64,000 nt of DNA. Origin: Sclerotinia nivalis. Lineage: Eukaryota; Ascomycota; Leotiomycetes; Helotiales; Sclerotiniaceae. The notes under the pieces were generated by a model. The model made no database searches and had not been told where the DNA came from. It saw only the letters and a program-made list of their open reading frames with translations. This document shows positions 20,020 to 32,323 of this stretch, piece after piece. Position 1 is the stretch's first letter; every line of letters begins with the position of its first letter. The position numbers were made by a program, and so were the translations under genes. Location of the stretch: positions 992,001 through 1,056,000 of the forward strand of contig JAPEIS010000001.1 in assembly GCA_029531795.1 (NCBI GenBank), in the 5' to 3' direction.

Positions 20020-21176
20020 CTACACATGACTAGCCCAAATCCTTTCCTCTGACGACAATAAAGATAACATCATTTCATAACAATCTCCCCGGATCACATA
20101 ATCAAAAAGAGACTTTGATGGAGGATTGTCATACCCGATCCAAACAGCCATTCCACCGGCTCTTCGGGCAGCTTTACATAGCCTTGTAGCAATTTCTCGA
20201 GCCCCCGGTACTCGCAGCTTTGTTCCAACGACTAATACCAGGTCAGGATATGTTGCAAGGTCTTAATTAATGATATCGAAAATGTTATCATCCGAATGAG
20301 AGTTTTTATATAAAAATACATCAGGTTTAAACTTATCAATAGGAAATGCTCGTTGTTTATTCAAGATCCGCACCTGACTTCTGTGAATGTATTATTGATA
20401 GTCTTGTAGATCAGTTCCGAAAAAGAGTAAAGAATGAAATGAATAAACTTTGTTGTATATCTTGTATCTCATCTGATCGATCTGATCATGAAGTCTTAAG
20501 GTCTTGGTGTTGAAATCAGGAGATTTTTGCTTTAGATAGTCTATGTTTTGTGTGATGTGCCGAAGAAGGTGCTTTTCGTTTGCTAGATTATTCATTATTT
20601 GATGAAACGGCGTTGATTGACATTGAATTGATTGTAGGGTTTCGAATATGCTTGAGATTGTTGAATGAAAAGAAGTCGTTTTGTTCAAAGAGGAGTAGAG
20701 GGATTGATATAAAGTTTATTTAGACTTTCGTATTTCCTCAAATATAAGAACTTCGACAAATCAGTATTATGAATAATGATATAAAAGATTAACTTATAAC
20801 CTGTTCTGGCTAATATGCCGGTACCATTAATTACAATAATCTTCTTACTTGATCTCAAAAATTGGTTAATCTCGAAGAATTTGCTAAAGGTAGGACGAGA
20901 TAGTTCGAGAGGATCTTGATGGTTTGTTCGCTGCCTCTTTCGTGACAATGCTTTTATCTTGGTTTTTGATTCAGTGTTATCGTCGATTATGATGGGATGC
21001 TCTGAATAAACATTAGAATAATCATAAATAATAAACGCTGGCATTCACATACCTCGAAAACCATCTGGGGAGAATGGTCTCTTTTTTGAACTCCTGACTA
21101 TATGATCAGATCTTGGTATTTTTGAGTAACGAGAACCTCTTTGCTCTATGTCTAGGTTGGCCTTTGTGGACGACAT
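20020..21176 (-). pseudogene. SIR2-like (sirtuin) NAD-dependent deacetylase relic
   Basis: Exon 1 starts at the ATG at 21176 (MSSTKANLDIEQRGSRYSKI...). A clean intron (donor GTATGT near 21050, acceptor TTCAG near 20998) leads to exon 2 (EHPIIIDDNTESK...). Exon 2 carries KKIIVINGTGI, the sirtuin NAD-binding GAGIS motif. Later frames give FHQIMNNLANEKHLLRHITQ-NID (the TQNID motif), LRLHDQIDQMRYKIYNKVY (the LHG and zinc CxxC region with Gly now Asp and Cys now Tyr), and DLVLVVGTKLRVPGAR (the GTS/GTR strand). The last segment is LFDYVIRGDCYEMM before the stop at 20020. A frameshift near 20688 and stops near 20390 and 20264 break it. Fungal SIR2-like proteins of this type are seen near mobile elements in some genomes; that link is inferred. 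Confidence 0.72.
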
Positions 21177-21449
21177 CTTGAAGTAAATACAAAGATTGGT
21201 AAAAAAAAAAAAGAAAAGAAATGAAGCTTGCTTGAAGTTTGAGAAGGGGAAGCCCATCTTCTTATACTTGATGCGATAGCACAGCCACTAGATCGGAATG
21301 GAAGCCTCACTTAGCTGCAGAATTTCCTTGAGGTCTGTTCGCTATGCCAGCTGGAAGAGGGATTTGAGGCGATTGGTGTTGCTGAGATTATTCATTACGT
21401 CGTAGTGTGATGAAGAAGTATAATAAGCAAAATAACAGAGGCCATCAAG

Positions 21450-23907
21450 TCAAGGTTGAAGGCTGATGCCATGCACAGCTTGTACATGATTCTTGAAGTG
21501 CTGTAGGTGTTTGAGAATAAGCTCTTCAGATTGACAAACAGGATGAGTACAGGATATTCTCTGGAGTTTCGGAATCTTTTTCAAATGACTATCCATGTAG
21601 TTCATCATTTTGTGCGAAGTAGTGTAAGTCTGTGTCCGATATTCATAAGTACTTCGATTGTCTCCGATATATACAATACATTGGGTCTTTTTACAAATAA
21701 AGGGAAAAGGATTTTTGTATGAAGATTGATCCTTGGGAGACTTTGAAGATGCTTTATTCGAGTAATTACTATACTGAACCTTTTGTTCTTGTCGATAAGA
21801 GAGTGCTACTATTAAATCAATGGTACGGATCTGGTAGCTAACGATATCGTTTGGGTTCTTGTCCTTCGAGAGATTATAAAGCACTTTTTGGAGTCGAGTT
21901 CGTTTTGGAAGCTGGTGATAAACGATGGGTTCAATGTATTCGTTTGTAGGGATCTTTTTAAATTGCCTCTCTAACTTTTCGTCATAAATACAATCGAAAT
22001 AATCTCGCCGAAACTCTATCTTGATTGTCCGATCATGTTGTTTCTGTAAAGAATCAATCTGCCGACGAAGTTGTTTACATTCTTTGCGGATTTCAAGTGG
22101 AGCTTGGCTGTAGGATCTATATTGTCTTTTGTATTCCTTGCATTCTCTTGTAAGTTTCATTATCTTTGGATCCGGAGGGAGGGCCTTCAAAACCTTTTCG
22201 GGTACATCGATCGGGGTACACAGATCACAAATGAGACTTATATATATAAAGGCATAGAGAAATCCAGTATTTGTTGATTAATCTAATACTGTATCTTAAA
22301 CGATAAACCAGACTTTTTCGTTGATATAGGATTCACAAAAGACTTTTATCTAAGGGTTATACCTTATCACCTGATCATGTATAACAGATATAACCACCCC
22401 TAAAAGATATCAACAAGAATACAAAGTATTTACAGAAATATCTTACTATCCACAACATTCCCAGTCCCTCAACGAAAACAATAACTAATTAACTTTTGTA
22501 CAAATCCGGCAGCCCAGCCAAGACGGTCAAGGTAATATACAAAGGTTAAATAACGGAGGGCTTTGTGCTCTGATGTTGATAGATTATCAAATGCCTATAC
22601 CGTTTGTCGAAAGATCGGTGTTTTGAGTTTCTCCAGTTTCCAATATATTAGAATTGCTTTTGTAGGGTTTTATAGATTGCTTACAAAAAATGATTCGGTG
22701 TGAATAAATCCATCTACTTTGATCGCATTATCCCTAATGACAATAGCTAAGATATAGCTAACAGGACAAAGAATTGGTAAAGTTTCCTTGTGAAAAAGAA
22801 AAGTAATCCTACGAATATACATTAGCAAGATCAAAACATACCAATTCAAGAATGTACGGTTTGGGTTTTCTATTAGTTCCCTTGTGATGAGCAAATGTAA
22901 TCTCCATTCCAAGGAGATCGCGCTCTTCAGGGGTAGGATTTCGTACGATCCAAAGACGGATATCTTCATAACAAAGAGCTTTATATTCTCGTGTAAGAAT
23001 ATCCTCATGGTCCTCGTCATCGTAATCGGGGGTCTTTGGGTCATCATCTTTCGTCTCATCCAAGCTCTCACATTCATTATCCCAATTGTCATCTTCATAT
23101 TTTTGATTGCGATCGGTAGTGATCTTCCCCTTGACTGTATCAACCAGCTCTGCAGACTGACAGCCGGTGTAGATAAGAAGGAGCATGATTATCGCAAATA
23201 CCAAGCGTTGATCTTCGATCGAAAAGATGGATGTGTTCCAAGTCTAGTGATAGGTAAAAAGAAGGATGAGATTGTCTGCTCCCAATATTGGCTTTGCTGT
23301 CTTTTTGTATCTTAAAGTAAACTCTTTGGTTAGGATAATATTAAGATACTGTAATTGTGTAATCAGCAGTCTACCTCAAAAAAAAAGCAACGAAGAATAT
23401 TATCATACCTTAAAAACCTCTTTCGCATCATTCGTGTTCATATAATATCCGTTGATTCTATTATAAAGCTGCTTGGACTACAAAAGGTACTAATATACGG
23501 AACTGAATGCGCGTACCCTATAATTCTCACAAATATATCGGAAGAACATTATAGTACTTCCCTTGCTGCATGCTTGAATAGCTGCTCGCCAGTGTTGCTC
23601 GTTTCGGAATTCGCAGAACCTGATGTTATGTTAGCTTCGCCAAATATGAACCGACATAGGAGATAGTATCTTGCCTTTTCCACTTGCGGCATATGCCAGT
23701 GATGTTTTCCTTTGTTGCGTCTGCATCTTTCGGTGCAAGAGGACCATCTCCATTCAGCTTTTGAATGTTGGCTTCGTAGTCCTCTAGTGTAAGCTTAGGT
23801 TTTTTTGTCTGTTGCTGACGTTTATTACGCTTTGTGACAAAATGCTGAAGATTCAGGTTCTCCGGAGCATCACTATGAAGACGGCGCTTTCTTGAAGTAT
23901 TCACCAT
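21450..23907 (-). pseudogene. DUF3435 (FluG-domain) tyrosine-recombinase-like gene, decayed
   Basis: Pieces in order on the minus strand are as follows. N-terminus at 23907-23626 has LTLEDYEANIQKLNGDGPLA and DATKENITGICRKWKR. The core at 23204-22809 has LLIYTGCQSAELVD (family TGxRxxE; Arg position now Gln at about 23157-23159) and LLGMEITFAHHKGTNRKPKP. Around 22800-22700 is ETLPILCPVSYILAI. About 22470 reads SYCFR, a TGA (22469-22471), then GTGNVVD, the family CFRRGTANAID box. The long C-terminal frame 22190-21450 begins MKALPPDPKIMKL and includes IVYHQLPKRTRLQ, NPFPFICKKTQCIVYIGD and the final zinc finger. DUF3435 proteins include the captain recombinases of Starship giant transposons and Crypton-like enzymes. 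Multiple stops make this copy inactive. Confidence 0.75.
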
Positions 23908-24400
23908 GATCGTTATTGGTTATGGTATTCGAAGAAGATTCGTAGAATAGAAAGAGAAGGTGAATTGAAAAAAGGTTAAATGATAATGATTGCGAAGTGT
24001 GTTGGTTAAGATGAGTAGATGTCGAAGAGAGAGATGGAAAGGCTGTAGCTTAAATAACTCCAATGCAGCCAAATGGCTGGGTGGACAGGCAATCATTTTG
24101 AAATCTTCCTTAATTAGAAACATGATGTTGGACATTGGGAAATCGTGATGGATGAGGAACCTCGATTTCTGGTGGGGTGAAGTTCCTATTAATACACGTG
24201 AATGATGTCGTTAGCGCGTGCTGAGGCTGCGTAAAACAGTGACAAAGCCCGCCGAATGCAGAGGTCGAAACACCTCGAACTCGCTTTATTGTATAATAGT
24301 TATAATGATATATAAAAACAATGATATAAATAAAAAATTATAATACAATTATTTAAAACTTATAATTCAAAATCTAAAACATTTCCCCTTCATCTCCCCT
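23908..24400. other. Upstream flank of the DUF3435 relic
   Basis: The first 250 bp upstream of the DUF3435 ATG look like a normal promoter. From about 24,290 the sequence turns into a TA-rich stretch that leads into the pyrimidine-rich repeat zone. No terminal inverted repeats or target-site duplications were recognised by eye. Confidence 0.4.
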
Positions 24401-25640
24401 CCACTTTCACCTCTACATCCATATCCATCATCTACAATCCATCTCCTAATACCGTCTCCTCTCCACCATCTCACCAAAATCCCATAAATAAAATATCCGC
24501 TCCCCCTTCCTCCGTTCCCCTCATCACATCACCCACATCTAGCACCTACATCTAGCACCCATATCCAGCACCCACATCCCACAACCAATATCTATCTCTA
24601 TCTCTAACTCAAGATATTAAAAATTAAACATCAAATACCTAGATATTTAAATAAATAAATAAATAAATAAATAACCATCACTTATTCACTTACTCGCCTA
24701 CTCGCCGACTCGCTTACTCAACTCATCCCATTCATCCCCCCACCCCCCTATTCATCCATTCATCCCATTATCCTATACTATATAACCTTTAAAACCTTAA
24801 CAAAGACATTCATTAGCAAATCCCTTTTCCCTGTTCATTTTATTTACCTTTTCCAAGTTTTTAAACTTCAATACATCCACTCACTAGCGAAACGCCCCCC
24901 ATCAACCCCCACCTTTCATCCCCTCACCCCCCTATTCATCCACTCACCCCATTCATCCCATCTACCTTTTCCAAATTTTTAAACCTCAACACATCCACTT
25001 ACCAACAAGCCCCTTTCCTCTATCTTTATCCCATTTATCTTTTCATGACACTCATTCACATACTCAGCTGACTCATCCCCCATCCCATTTATCTTTTCCA
25101 CCTTGAAACCTCGAGCTCAACACATCCACTCACTTACTCGCCTGGATCAACCCCCTACCCCGCTCATCCCATCCCATCCCATCTCCTTTTCCCATCTCCA
25201 ATTTCTCCTTTCTCCTTTCTCATCTCCAATTTCTCCTTTCAACTTTTAAATTTTATCTTTCAACAAATCTACTCATTCATCCATCCATCCATCCATTCAT
25301 TCATTCACTTACTCGCTCGACTTATTATTCCCCTAACCCCACCCCCGATTTCATCCTATGTAACCTTTGGAACCTCAATACATCCATTCACTAGCGAAAC
25401 CCTTTCCCCCCTTCATCCCCCACCCCTCATCCCACCCTCCATTCACCCCCGATCTACCTTTTCAAACAAATTCATTTACTAGCCAGGCACGCATACACAC
25501 ACACATATAAGAATGATAATACAAATTGCAATATAATAAATACAGTCATCTAACAATCATCCACCATCCGCCATCCAATCTCCATCCACCATCCATCCCC
25601 ACTCCACCCCTCCATTTCCCCATCTCAGCTAGCTTGACAA
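24400..25640 (+). repeat. Pyrimidine-rich degenerate satellite
   Basis: The plus strand is almost purely C, T and A, with dense CATCC, CCCATTCATCC and CTTACTCGCC runs. A longer imperfect unit recurs, with a core of the type TTTTCCAA-TTTTTAAAC-TCAACACATCCACTCACTAGCGAAACCCC. Recognisable copies lie near 24,790, 24,845, 24,965, 25,090, 25,365 and 25,450. Shorter simple repeats, such as (AAAT)n near 24,650 and (CATC)n near 25,280, are embedded. Open frames here are low-complexity and not called. Confidence 0.7.
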
Positions 25641-26449
25641 GCTTGACAAGCTTAGCTGAAACAAATCAGGACAATGATATTGGAATTGTATTGCCATTAC
25701 CAAATATTCTCCAATCCTAAGAACCCTCCAACCTTCAGCCGAATCATTTTCATTTATAAAATCACCACGCAGACATTACCAAGAGCAATACCATATCCCC
25801 ATAATTTGAATGTGCATCATGATTCTCATTTAATTCTTATCTCCATACATACATCCAGTCCTTTCTTTCCATCCATTTATCTTTCTCCCATGCCTTCTTC
25901 AGTTTATCTCCCCCACCCACACACAACGTATCCATCGTCATAATCACTAGCATTCAATAAACCTCTGCGATTCCATCAAACCATCCACCGAATTCTCATG
26001 CACACATATTCCCCACCGAAAGAAAAGTAGTAATAGTAGCAAACACTGCCAGTTCGCGCAGGAACGAGTGTTGTGAAAAGTAAAAGTAGTTCGAAAACCT
26101 TGGAGAAATTTCCAGATGTGTGAAATAAAACAAGGCGATTCCATGCACCAAACAGATATACTTCGCCCAAATGTATTTGACGAAACGTGATTTATTCCCT
26201 TTCCCCAAAAACGCCCTTCGCCATTGGGAAATATTGGTTTGATGAGATGATTGAAAGAAGAAGTACTCGCAGCTGGTGGTATCTACGAAAAAAAGAAAAT
26301 GGAAATAATGGCAAATATTTCCTGTGCCCATTAACCCATGCATATATCATCAAACTTCGGCCAAGACAGACATCACACTAGCTGCTATGCGCACGCATTA
26401 GGAGCTACAGAACTGCTTAGTACAGGTTCTGGGGAAGTTGGAATGCAAA
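25641..26449. other. 3' flank of the histidine-kinase gene
   Basis: Ordinary mixed sequence between the satellite and the stop codon of the minus-strand kinase. It should contain the 3' UTR and polyadenylation region. Short open stretches on both strands here show no motif. Confidence 0.5.
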
Positions 26450-29400
26450 TCAGCAAGTGCTTACCCTTGCAAGTGGATCCTCAGCATCTGCCGTTACAAG
26501 TGAAGGACTCTCTACACTTCCATGGTTTATAGGGCCAGTGGTAGTGTATGCACGAGGCTCGATAGTCGGTCTCAAATGTGCTGGCGTGGGACTCGATGCA
26601 GGGTGTTGTGCGGTACGAGTACCATTTTGCGAGTTAGGGCTCTCTTCATTGGCGGATTGCCTAACTTCCCTGCCCTTTTCTAGAAGTGCTCCTCCGAGAG
26701 TTGCACATTTCAAAATCGTCTGAATCAGATGATTTTGTTTCAAAGGCTTAGAAAGGTATTCATCCATCTGGGCTTGAATACATTTTTCGCGATCACCCAA
26801 CATAGCATGTGCTGTGAGGGCGATAATAGGAGTTCTTTGTGTTCCAAGACTTCTTTCGTACTCTCTAATCTTAGCGGTTGCTTCGAAACCTCCCTACAAT
26901 AATGTTAGTCATCTCTTATACTAGAACTTGATTTGTGTTGCACGTACCATGATTGGCATTTGAACATCCATGAGAATAACGTCGTATCGTTTCTCCTTGA
27001 TAGCGTCGAGCGCTTCCTGGCCATTGCCGACCACGGTAACAACATGATGGTACTTCTCCAAAATCTTCACGGCTAAGCGTTGATTGACGATGTTATCTTC
27101 GGCCAAGAGGATATCGAAGGATTTGGTGTTGTCCGCCAAAGAAGGTGCAGCTCGGTTCTCCAAGGCAGGGATCATACCATTACCAAGATCGATTGTTAAA
27201 CATGGAGTGGTCATGTAAGAAGTGATACCAAGATCTAAAGCTGACTTTAAGCTGACATGAACAACAGGAGCTAAGAGTACAATTGGGATGTACTTGAACT
27301 CATCAATTGATCGCAATTTTCGAGCAGTCTCAATCGAGTCCACAACGATCACATCATAAGTTGAAGCAATCTTCTCCTTTGTTCTTCCATTGCCGAGAAG
27401 GATCGTGTGCTGTTCAGAATCGACAACAACGGGAACCAAACCAAGTTGGGTAAGCATAGTGATTATTTCTTTGCCATGACCAGTTTGTCCTTTGTCGATG
27501 AACAGAACATTGTGACCTTGATATGGCTTGAGTTGTTTCTGAATGAAGCTCATATCTGAGGTTGCGAGGCGGACTGTACATGTGAAGTAGAACGAACTGC
27601 CCTTTCCGTACTGACTCTTGACCCAAACATCTCCACGCATGAGGTTCACGAGTCTTTTCGAAATTGATAGACCTAGACCAGTACCTCCGAATTTTCTCGT
27701 CATAGATCCATCGGCTTGTTGGAAAGTGTCGAAAATCAAGTTGAGCTTATCAGCTTGGATGCCAATACCAGTGTCAGACACGCAGAACTCGACCGCATAT
27801 TCGTTTGGCGCGCAATGATCTTGCTCGGCTTTTTGGATCGTCAATGAAACTTCACCATGCTCTGTGAATTTGATCGCGTTTCCAACCAAGTTGAGGATAA
27901 TTTGTCGAAGACGGAAGGAATCACCAACGACGTGATCTGGAACTGAGCTATCCACACGGTAGGTAAGATCCAGGAATTTCTCATTTGCCTTTACAGCAAG
28001 TGTCTTCAGTGCATTGAAGACAGTTCCTCGAAGGGTATATGGAATTTCCTCCATAATCATACGGTTTGCTTCGATCTTGGACAAATCTAGAATATCATCA
28101 ATAATGGTCAATAAACTGTTGGCCAAATTATGGACAATGTTGAGCATTTCTCTCTGATATTGTGTAAGATCGGTATCCAACGTTAACTGCGTCATTCCGA
28201 TGATACCATTCATCTAATAATCGGATGTTAGCAAAAGAGCAAATATATTAGGTTGGGGACGGTAAAAAGGTTCAGTAAGAAGAGGGGTTGGTGATGAACA
28301 GAAAATATCTGCCACAGAGGGCATTTCCAAAATTTCAAGGTATCATGAACAATTGAAAAGATGCACCGGCTGGGTGTGGGAAACGTTGGTAGGGAGGGGA
28401 GTGGGGTACTAACAGGTGTTCGGATCTCGTGAGACATATTGGCCAAGAATTCAGACTTTGTTCTGTTGGCAAATTCGGCAGCCTCCCTAGCCAAGGTGTT
28501 TCTCTGGATACTGTCCCTCAAGTTGTACACCATCTGGTTGATCTTACGCTTCAACTCATCCATTTCTCCAGATGCCTCGACAGTGATCAATTTTGTGAAG
28601 TCACCATCGGTTGCAGCATTAGTAATATCACCAAAGGCGCGCACTTGTGTTGTCAAGTTGTTGGCCATGGTGTTGACATCAGTTGTGATCTCTTTCCAAC
28701 GGCCCCCGATCCCAGCGACGTCGGCCTGACCACCCATCTTCCCATCCACACCCACATCTTTGGCGACTCTTTGCACTTCGTTGGAGAAGATACTCAATCT
28801 GTCTACCATGTTGTTTATGGTTTCTTTTAGTATGAGTATTTCACCCGCAGCAGCAACCTCAATTTTCTGACTCATGTCTCCATTGGCGATAGCTTGTGTA
28901 ACAGTCGATATACCTCGTACTTGAGTGGTCAAATTTCTGGCCATCGTGTTCACATTTTCGGTGAGGTCTTTCCACTTTCCTTCCACGTTATCAACTTGGG
29001 CTTGACCGCCAAGAGTTCCGTCGGTTCCGACCTCCCTCGCTACCTTGCTAACCTCGAAGGCAAATGTGCCAAGTCTGTCCACCATGGTGTTGATGGTGTC
29101 TTTCAGCGACGCGATTTCTCCCTGCACTTCCACTTCGATCTTCTTGGTCAAGTCACCTCTCGCGACGGCCGTAGTAACCTTGGCGATCTCTCGTACTTGT
29201 GTCGTAAGATTCATGGCCATACCATTCACATTTTCGGTTAGGTCTCTCCAAGTGCCTTCAACATCATGCACTGTTGCTTGCCCACCCAGTCTACCTTCCG
29301 TACCGACCTCCCTAGCAATCTTCGTGACTTCTCGCGCAAATTGTTGTAGTTGGTCCACCATGGAATTTATAGTCTCTTTCAACTGCTTGATTTCGCCCTT

Positions 29401-30757
29401 ACACTCGGCTTGAACCTTTTGAGTCAAATCACCCTTCGCCACAGCTGTCGTGACGATTGCTATGTCGCGCACTTGCGTGGTGAGATTATTGGCCATGGCG
29501 TTGACGTTCACTATCAATGTGTTCCACATGCCCTGAACGCCTTCGATTTCTGCTTGTCCCCCGAGAATACCCTCCGTTCCGACATCTCTTGCTACGCGGG
29601 TGACCTCGGCAGCGAAAGTTCTTAGTTGATCCACCATGCCATTGATGGTTTGTTGTAGTTGTAGTATCTCGCCCTGAGCCGGTCTCTCAATTTTCTGTGT
29701 GAGATCTCCATGGGCTACAGCGGTAGTGACGGATGCAATTTCTCTGACTTGATCGGTGAGGTTTTGTGCCATAACGTTGACTAGAAACAATTAGTAAATT
29801 CGTCCACATCGTTCGAATAGCTATCCAGATGGTAAAGCACATACCATTGTCAGTCAACTCCTTCCATGTACCGTCGACGCCTGAAATCTTGGCTTGTCCA
29901 CCAAGAATACCTTCTGTGCCGACTTCCCTAGCTACACGAGAAACCTCGCTGGAGAATATTTGAAGCTGATCCATCATAGTATTGATAACCTAGAGAAAGT
30001 TAGAAAATAACGCGTAGGAAAACTCTGATATGATCATGCCTACCCTCTTGAAAGTCGTGATCTCAGGGTCCATCTCCACGGAGTGGATTTGTACTTTCTT
30101 ACTGAGATCACCCCTAGCTACAGCTGTGACAATTTCACCTATTTCCCGAAGAGCCTTTTGGAAAGCCTCGTTGGCTTGTTGATGCTTCTTCAGTTCTCTT
30201 TCGAGTGCTGCTACGCGTTCGACCTCGAGAACATTAAGTGCCTGTTCTTGTCTCTGCTTCTGCTCAAAAAGTTGAGCATGTACACCTGCCAACTCAGATT
30301 TTTGACTATCAAGTTGTTTAGATTGATCGTCGACATGTTCGCGGAGTGCTTCTAATTCCTCATCACTTAGTTTTGTAAATTTGGGAGGTCGTTCACCGCC
30401 GGTGGGCGCTTCTCTTGCGGCAAGTAACGAATTTACGAGTTGCTGTCGGGATGTAGTACTCTTCGAGGCTCGGGATGGAGCACCCGTGAGTACATCGGCG
30501 AAAGCAGATGGTGCTCCTATCTCATTCGGCGTATCAGGCAATACTTGATTATTGGCTGTGATCGCTTTTGCTTCTAATCTCTGAACCCTTGATACCAACG
30601 CCGCAAGTTCTCGCTCGAGGGCAAGCTTTTCTGCTGTATCTGCACCTGGTAACCTAATCCCTTTGTTGCCGTAAACATTTATCTGCGGAGGGTCGAGACT
30701 CAATACTGCGAGAGTTTGCAGGATCGCAGTAGTGTGAGCTATTGTAGTGTCCCCCAT
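26450..30757 (-). CDS. BOS1: Group III hybrid histidine kinase, BOS1/os-1 type (osmosensing, fungicide response)
   Basis: Exons on the minus strand are 30757-30044, 29989-29845, 29780-28414, 28213-26948 and 26893-26450. All introns are GT...AG (54, 64, 200 and 54 bp), phases are consistent, and the product is 1311 aa. The N-terminus (to about 220) has coiled coil. Six tandem HAMP repeats follow (GDLSKKV, GDLTQKI, GDLTQKV, GDLTKKI, GDMSQKI, GDFTKLI cores). HisKA has SHEIRTP with the phospho-acceptor His at about 737. The HATPase domain has [11 protein letters not shown] and [12 protein letters not shown]. The C-terminal receiver has [10 protein letters not shown], phospho-acceptor Asp about 1158 in LMDVQMPIM, and the conserved Lys in YLSKPL. 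Group III kinases are cytosolic sensors upstream of the Hog1-type MAP kinase. They set osmotic adaptation and sensitivity to dicarboximides and phenylpyrroles. Residues 365, 368, 369 and 373 are Ile, Val, Gln and Asn. The ATG at 30757 ([14 protein letters not shown]) fits known starts. Confidence 0.96.
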
Positions 30758-31702
30758 TTTGGTCTCAGAATTTGCAGCCAGGCTGCTAAGTCGTAACAAA
30801 TTATTTTTCCTCTACCATGAAGTCGAAAATCTTTGTTGCCCGCTTCAACGACGGTGTCGGAATTTTCGATCTGTAAATCTAATACGAGGTGGTGTATGAA
30901 AGAGTGGACGAGCTGCAAGTTTGTTAGGGATGGGTTGAAAAGTGAGTCAAACGACTTCACGATTGCATGACGCTCTTGAGGAGGGTAAAAAGGGATGAAT
31001 TTTTACAATGATTGGGAGCAGGATTAGAATCACCTCAACTCTTTTGAAGATGTGGATTGTCTTTTCTTTCGTAGAAGTCCAACGGCTTGTTCTCCCTTGT
31101 CAAGTCGACAACTTTGAACTCCACCACGAAGCGATAATGCCGGTTCCCGATTGGAAGGGATTTAAAAACAGCACAGTCCCTGATAATAGAGGTGGGATGC
31201 AAGATAGAATTGATAATACAGAAAAGTGAAATCTGAAGAGTGGTGAAATAGGTAATGTGTGCCGGCTGTGAAAAAGAGAGAGAGAGAGAGAGAGCAGTTG
31301 GTAGATCAGGTCCACTAAAGAGAGGGATGATTAAGGGAAATAAATTGTTGTCGTTGTCGTCGTCGTTGGCGTTTTATTTCTACTTTAAATTCGTAGTTGG
31401 TATTGAAAGAAAGAATAATCTTTCTATACGGAGTATGTACAACAGTATTAAAGTTTAATATTCGTAGATTGAACAAGGCGATGTCCACCCAAAAGAAGCA
31501 TTTGCTGATAGGGTTTCTTTTTTTCTTTTCTTTTCCTTTCCTTCCCTTCAATGTTATGGATTTGGGCAGTTTTGAAGGAGTGAGTTTATTAGTTAGTTTC
31601 CCGAATTCACTATCTAAACTTTATCAACAGAGGCTTAGCGGTTTAGCGGTTGCTTCCACAGGGACCAAACCTTCCGTGAACCTTTGAAATTATAATTTAG
31701 AT

Positions 31703-31758
31703 ACCTACCTACCTACCTAACTACCTACCTAACTACCTAACTACCTAACTACCTACCT
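31703..31758. repeat. ACCT/CTAA tetranucleotide microsatellite
   Basis: A run of ACCT and ACTA-type tetranucleotides (TACCTACCTACCTACCTAAC...) lies in the upstream region of the histidine kinase. Interruptions by CTAA units alternate with CTAC units. Confidence 0.85.
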
Positions 31759-32323
31759 TGATACTAAGCAGAATGCCTCTATAATTCACTAATTTCATCT
31801 AAGATTAGAAATTGTGATCAAAGTAAAGAAAATTTGAAAAAGAATACCTAGGTAAACAAAAGAAAGAAAAATTCGAGCATATTAGTCCTTCCAATGGTTC
31901 AAAGATTGACAAATTCAATGTTCTAAAATATGTCAAGGCTTAATGAATGTCTGTCTTTCTTTGGGTCTCGTTAACTCACCCACCCATTCTTAATTCTGTA
32001 CTTATCCGCTTTCTGACTTCCTTCGATTTTGTTCTCCAGATGAAATCTACCTATCATAATGCACATAGCATACCACACAGAAAGTTGACACAACCCCGTT
32101 CAACCTTTTGACAGGGAGTAAAAGAAAGGTAAGAAACCTGAATGGCTTGTTTGTATCCGGAAAGTCAGGGATACAGGTGCCAACCACAACCCAAAGAGAT
32201 GAACCAACGAATCGTAAGTCATGTCAAATTCTACACGACATCTTCTTCTTACGATAAATTACTCTATATTGGAGGAAATGATCTTTCTTTCTATCCAATG
32301 AACCTTCTCTCCAGTGTGTGCTC

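Noticed and set aside
25526..25943. Pro/His/Ser-rich frames on the plus strand
   Set aside because: They are translations of a C/T-rich satellite and its edge and have no conserved motif.
28429..29625. Long plus-strand frames opposite the kinase
   Set aside because: They mirror the HAMP-repeat exons on the minus strand and carry no independent motif.
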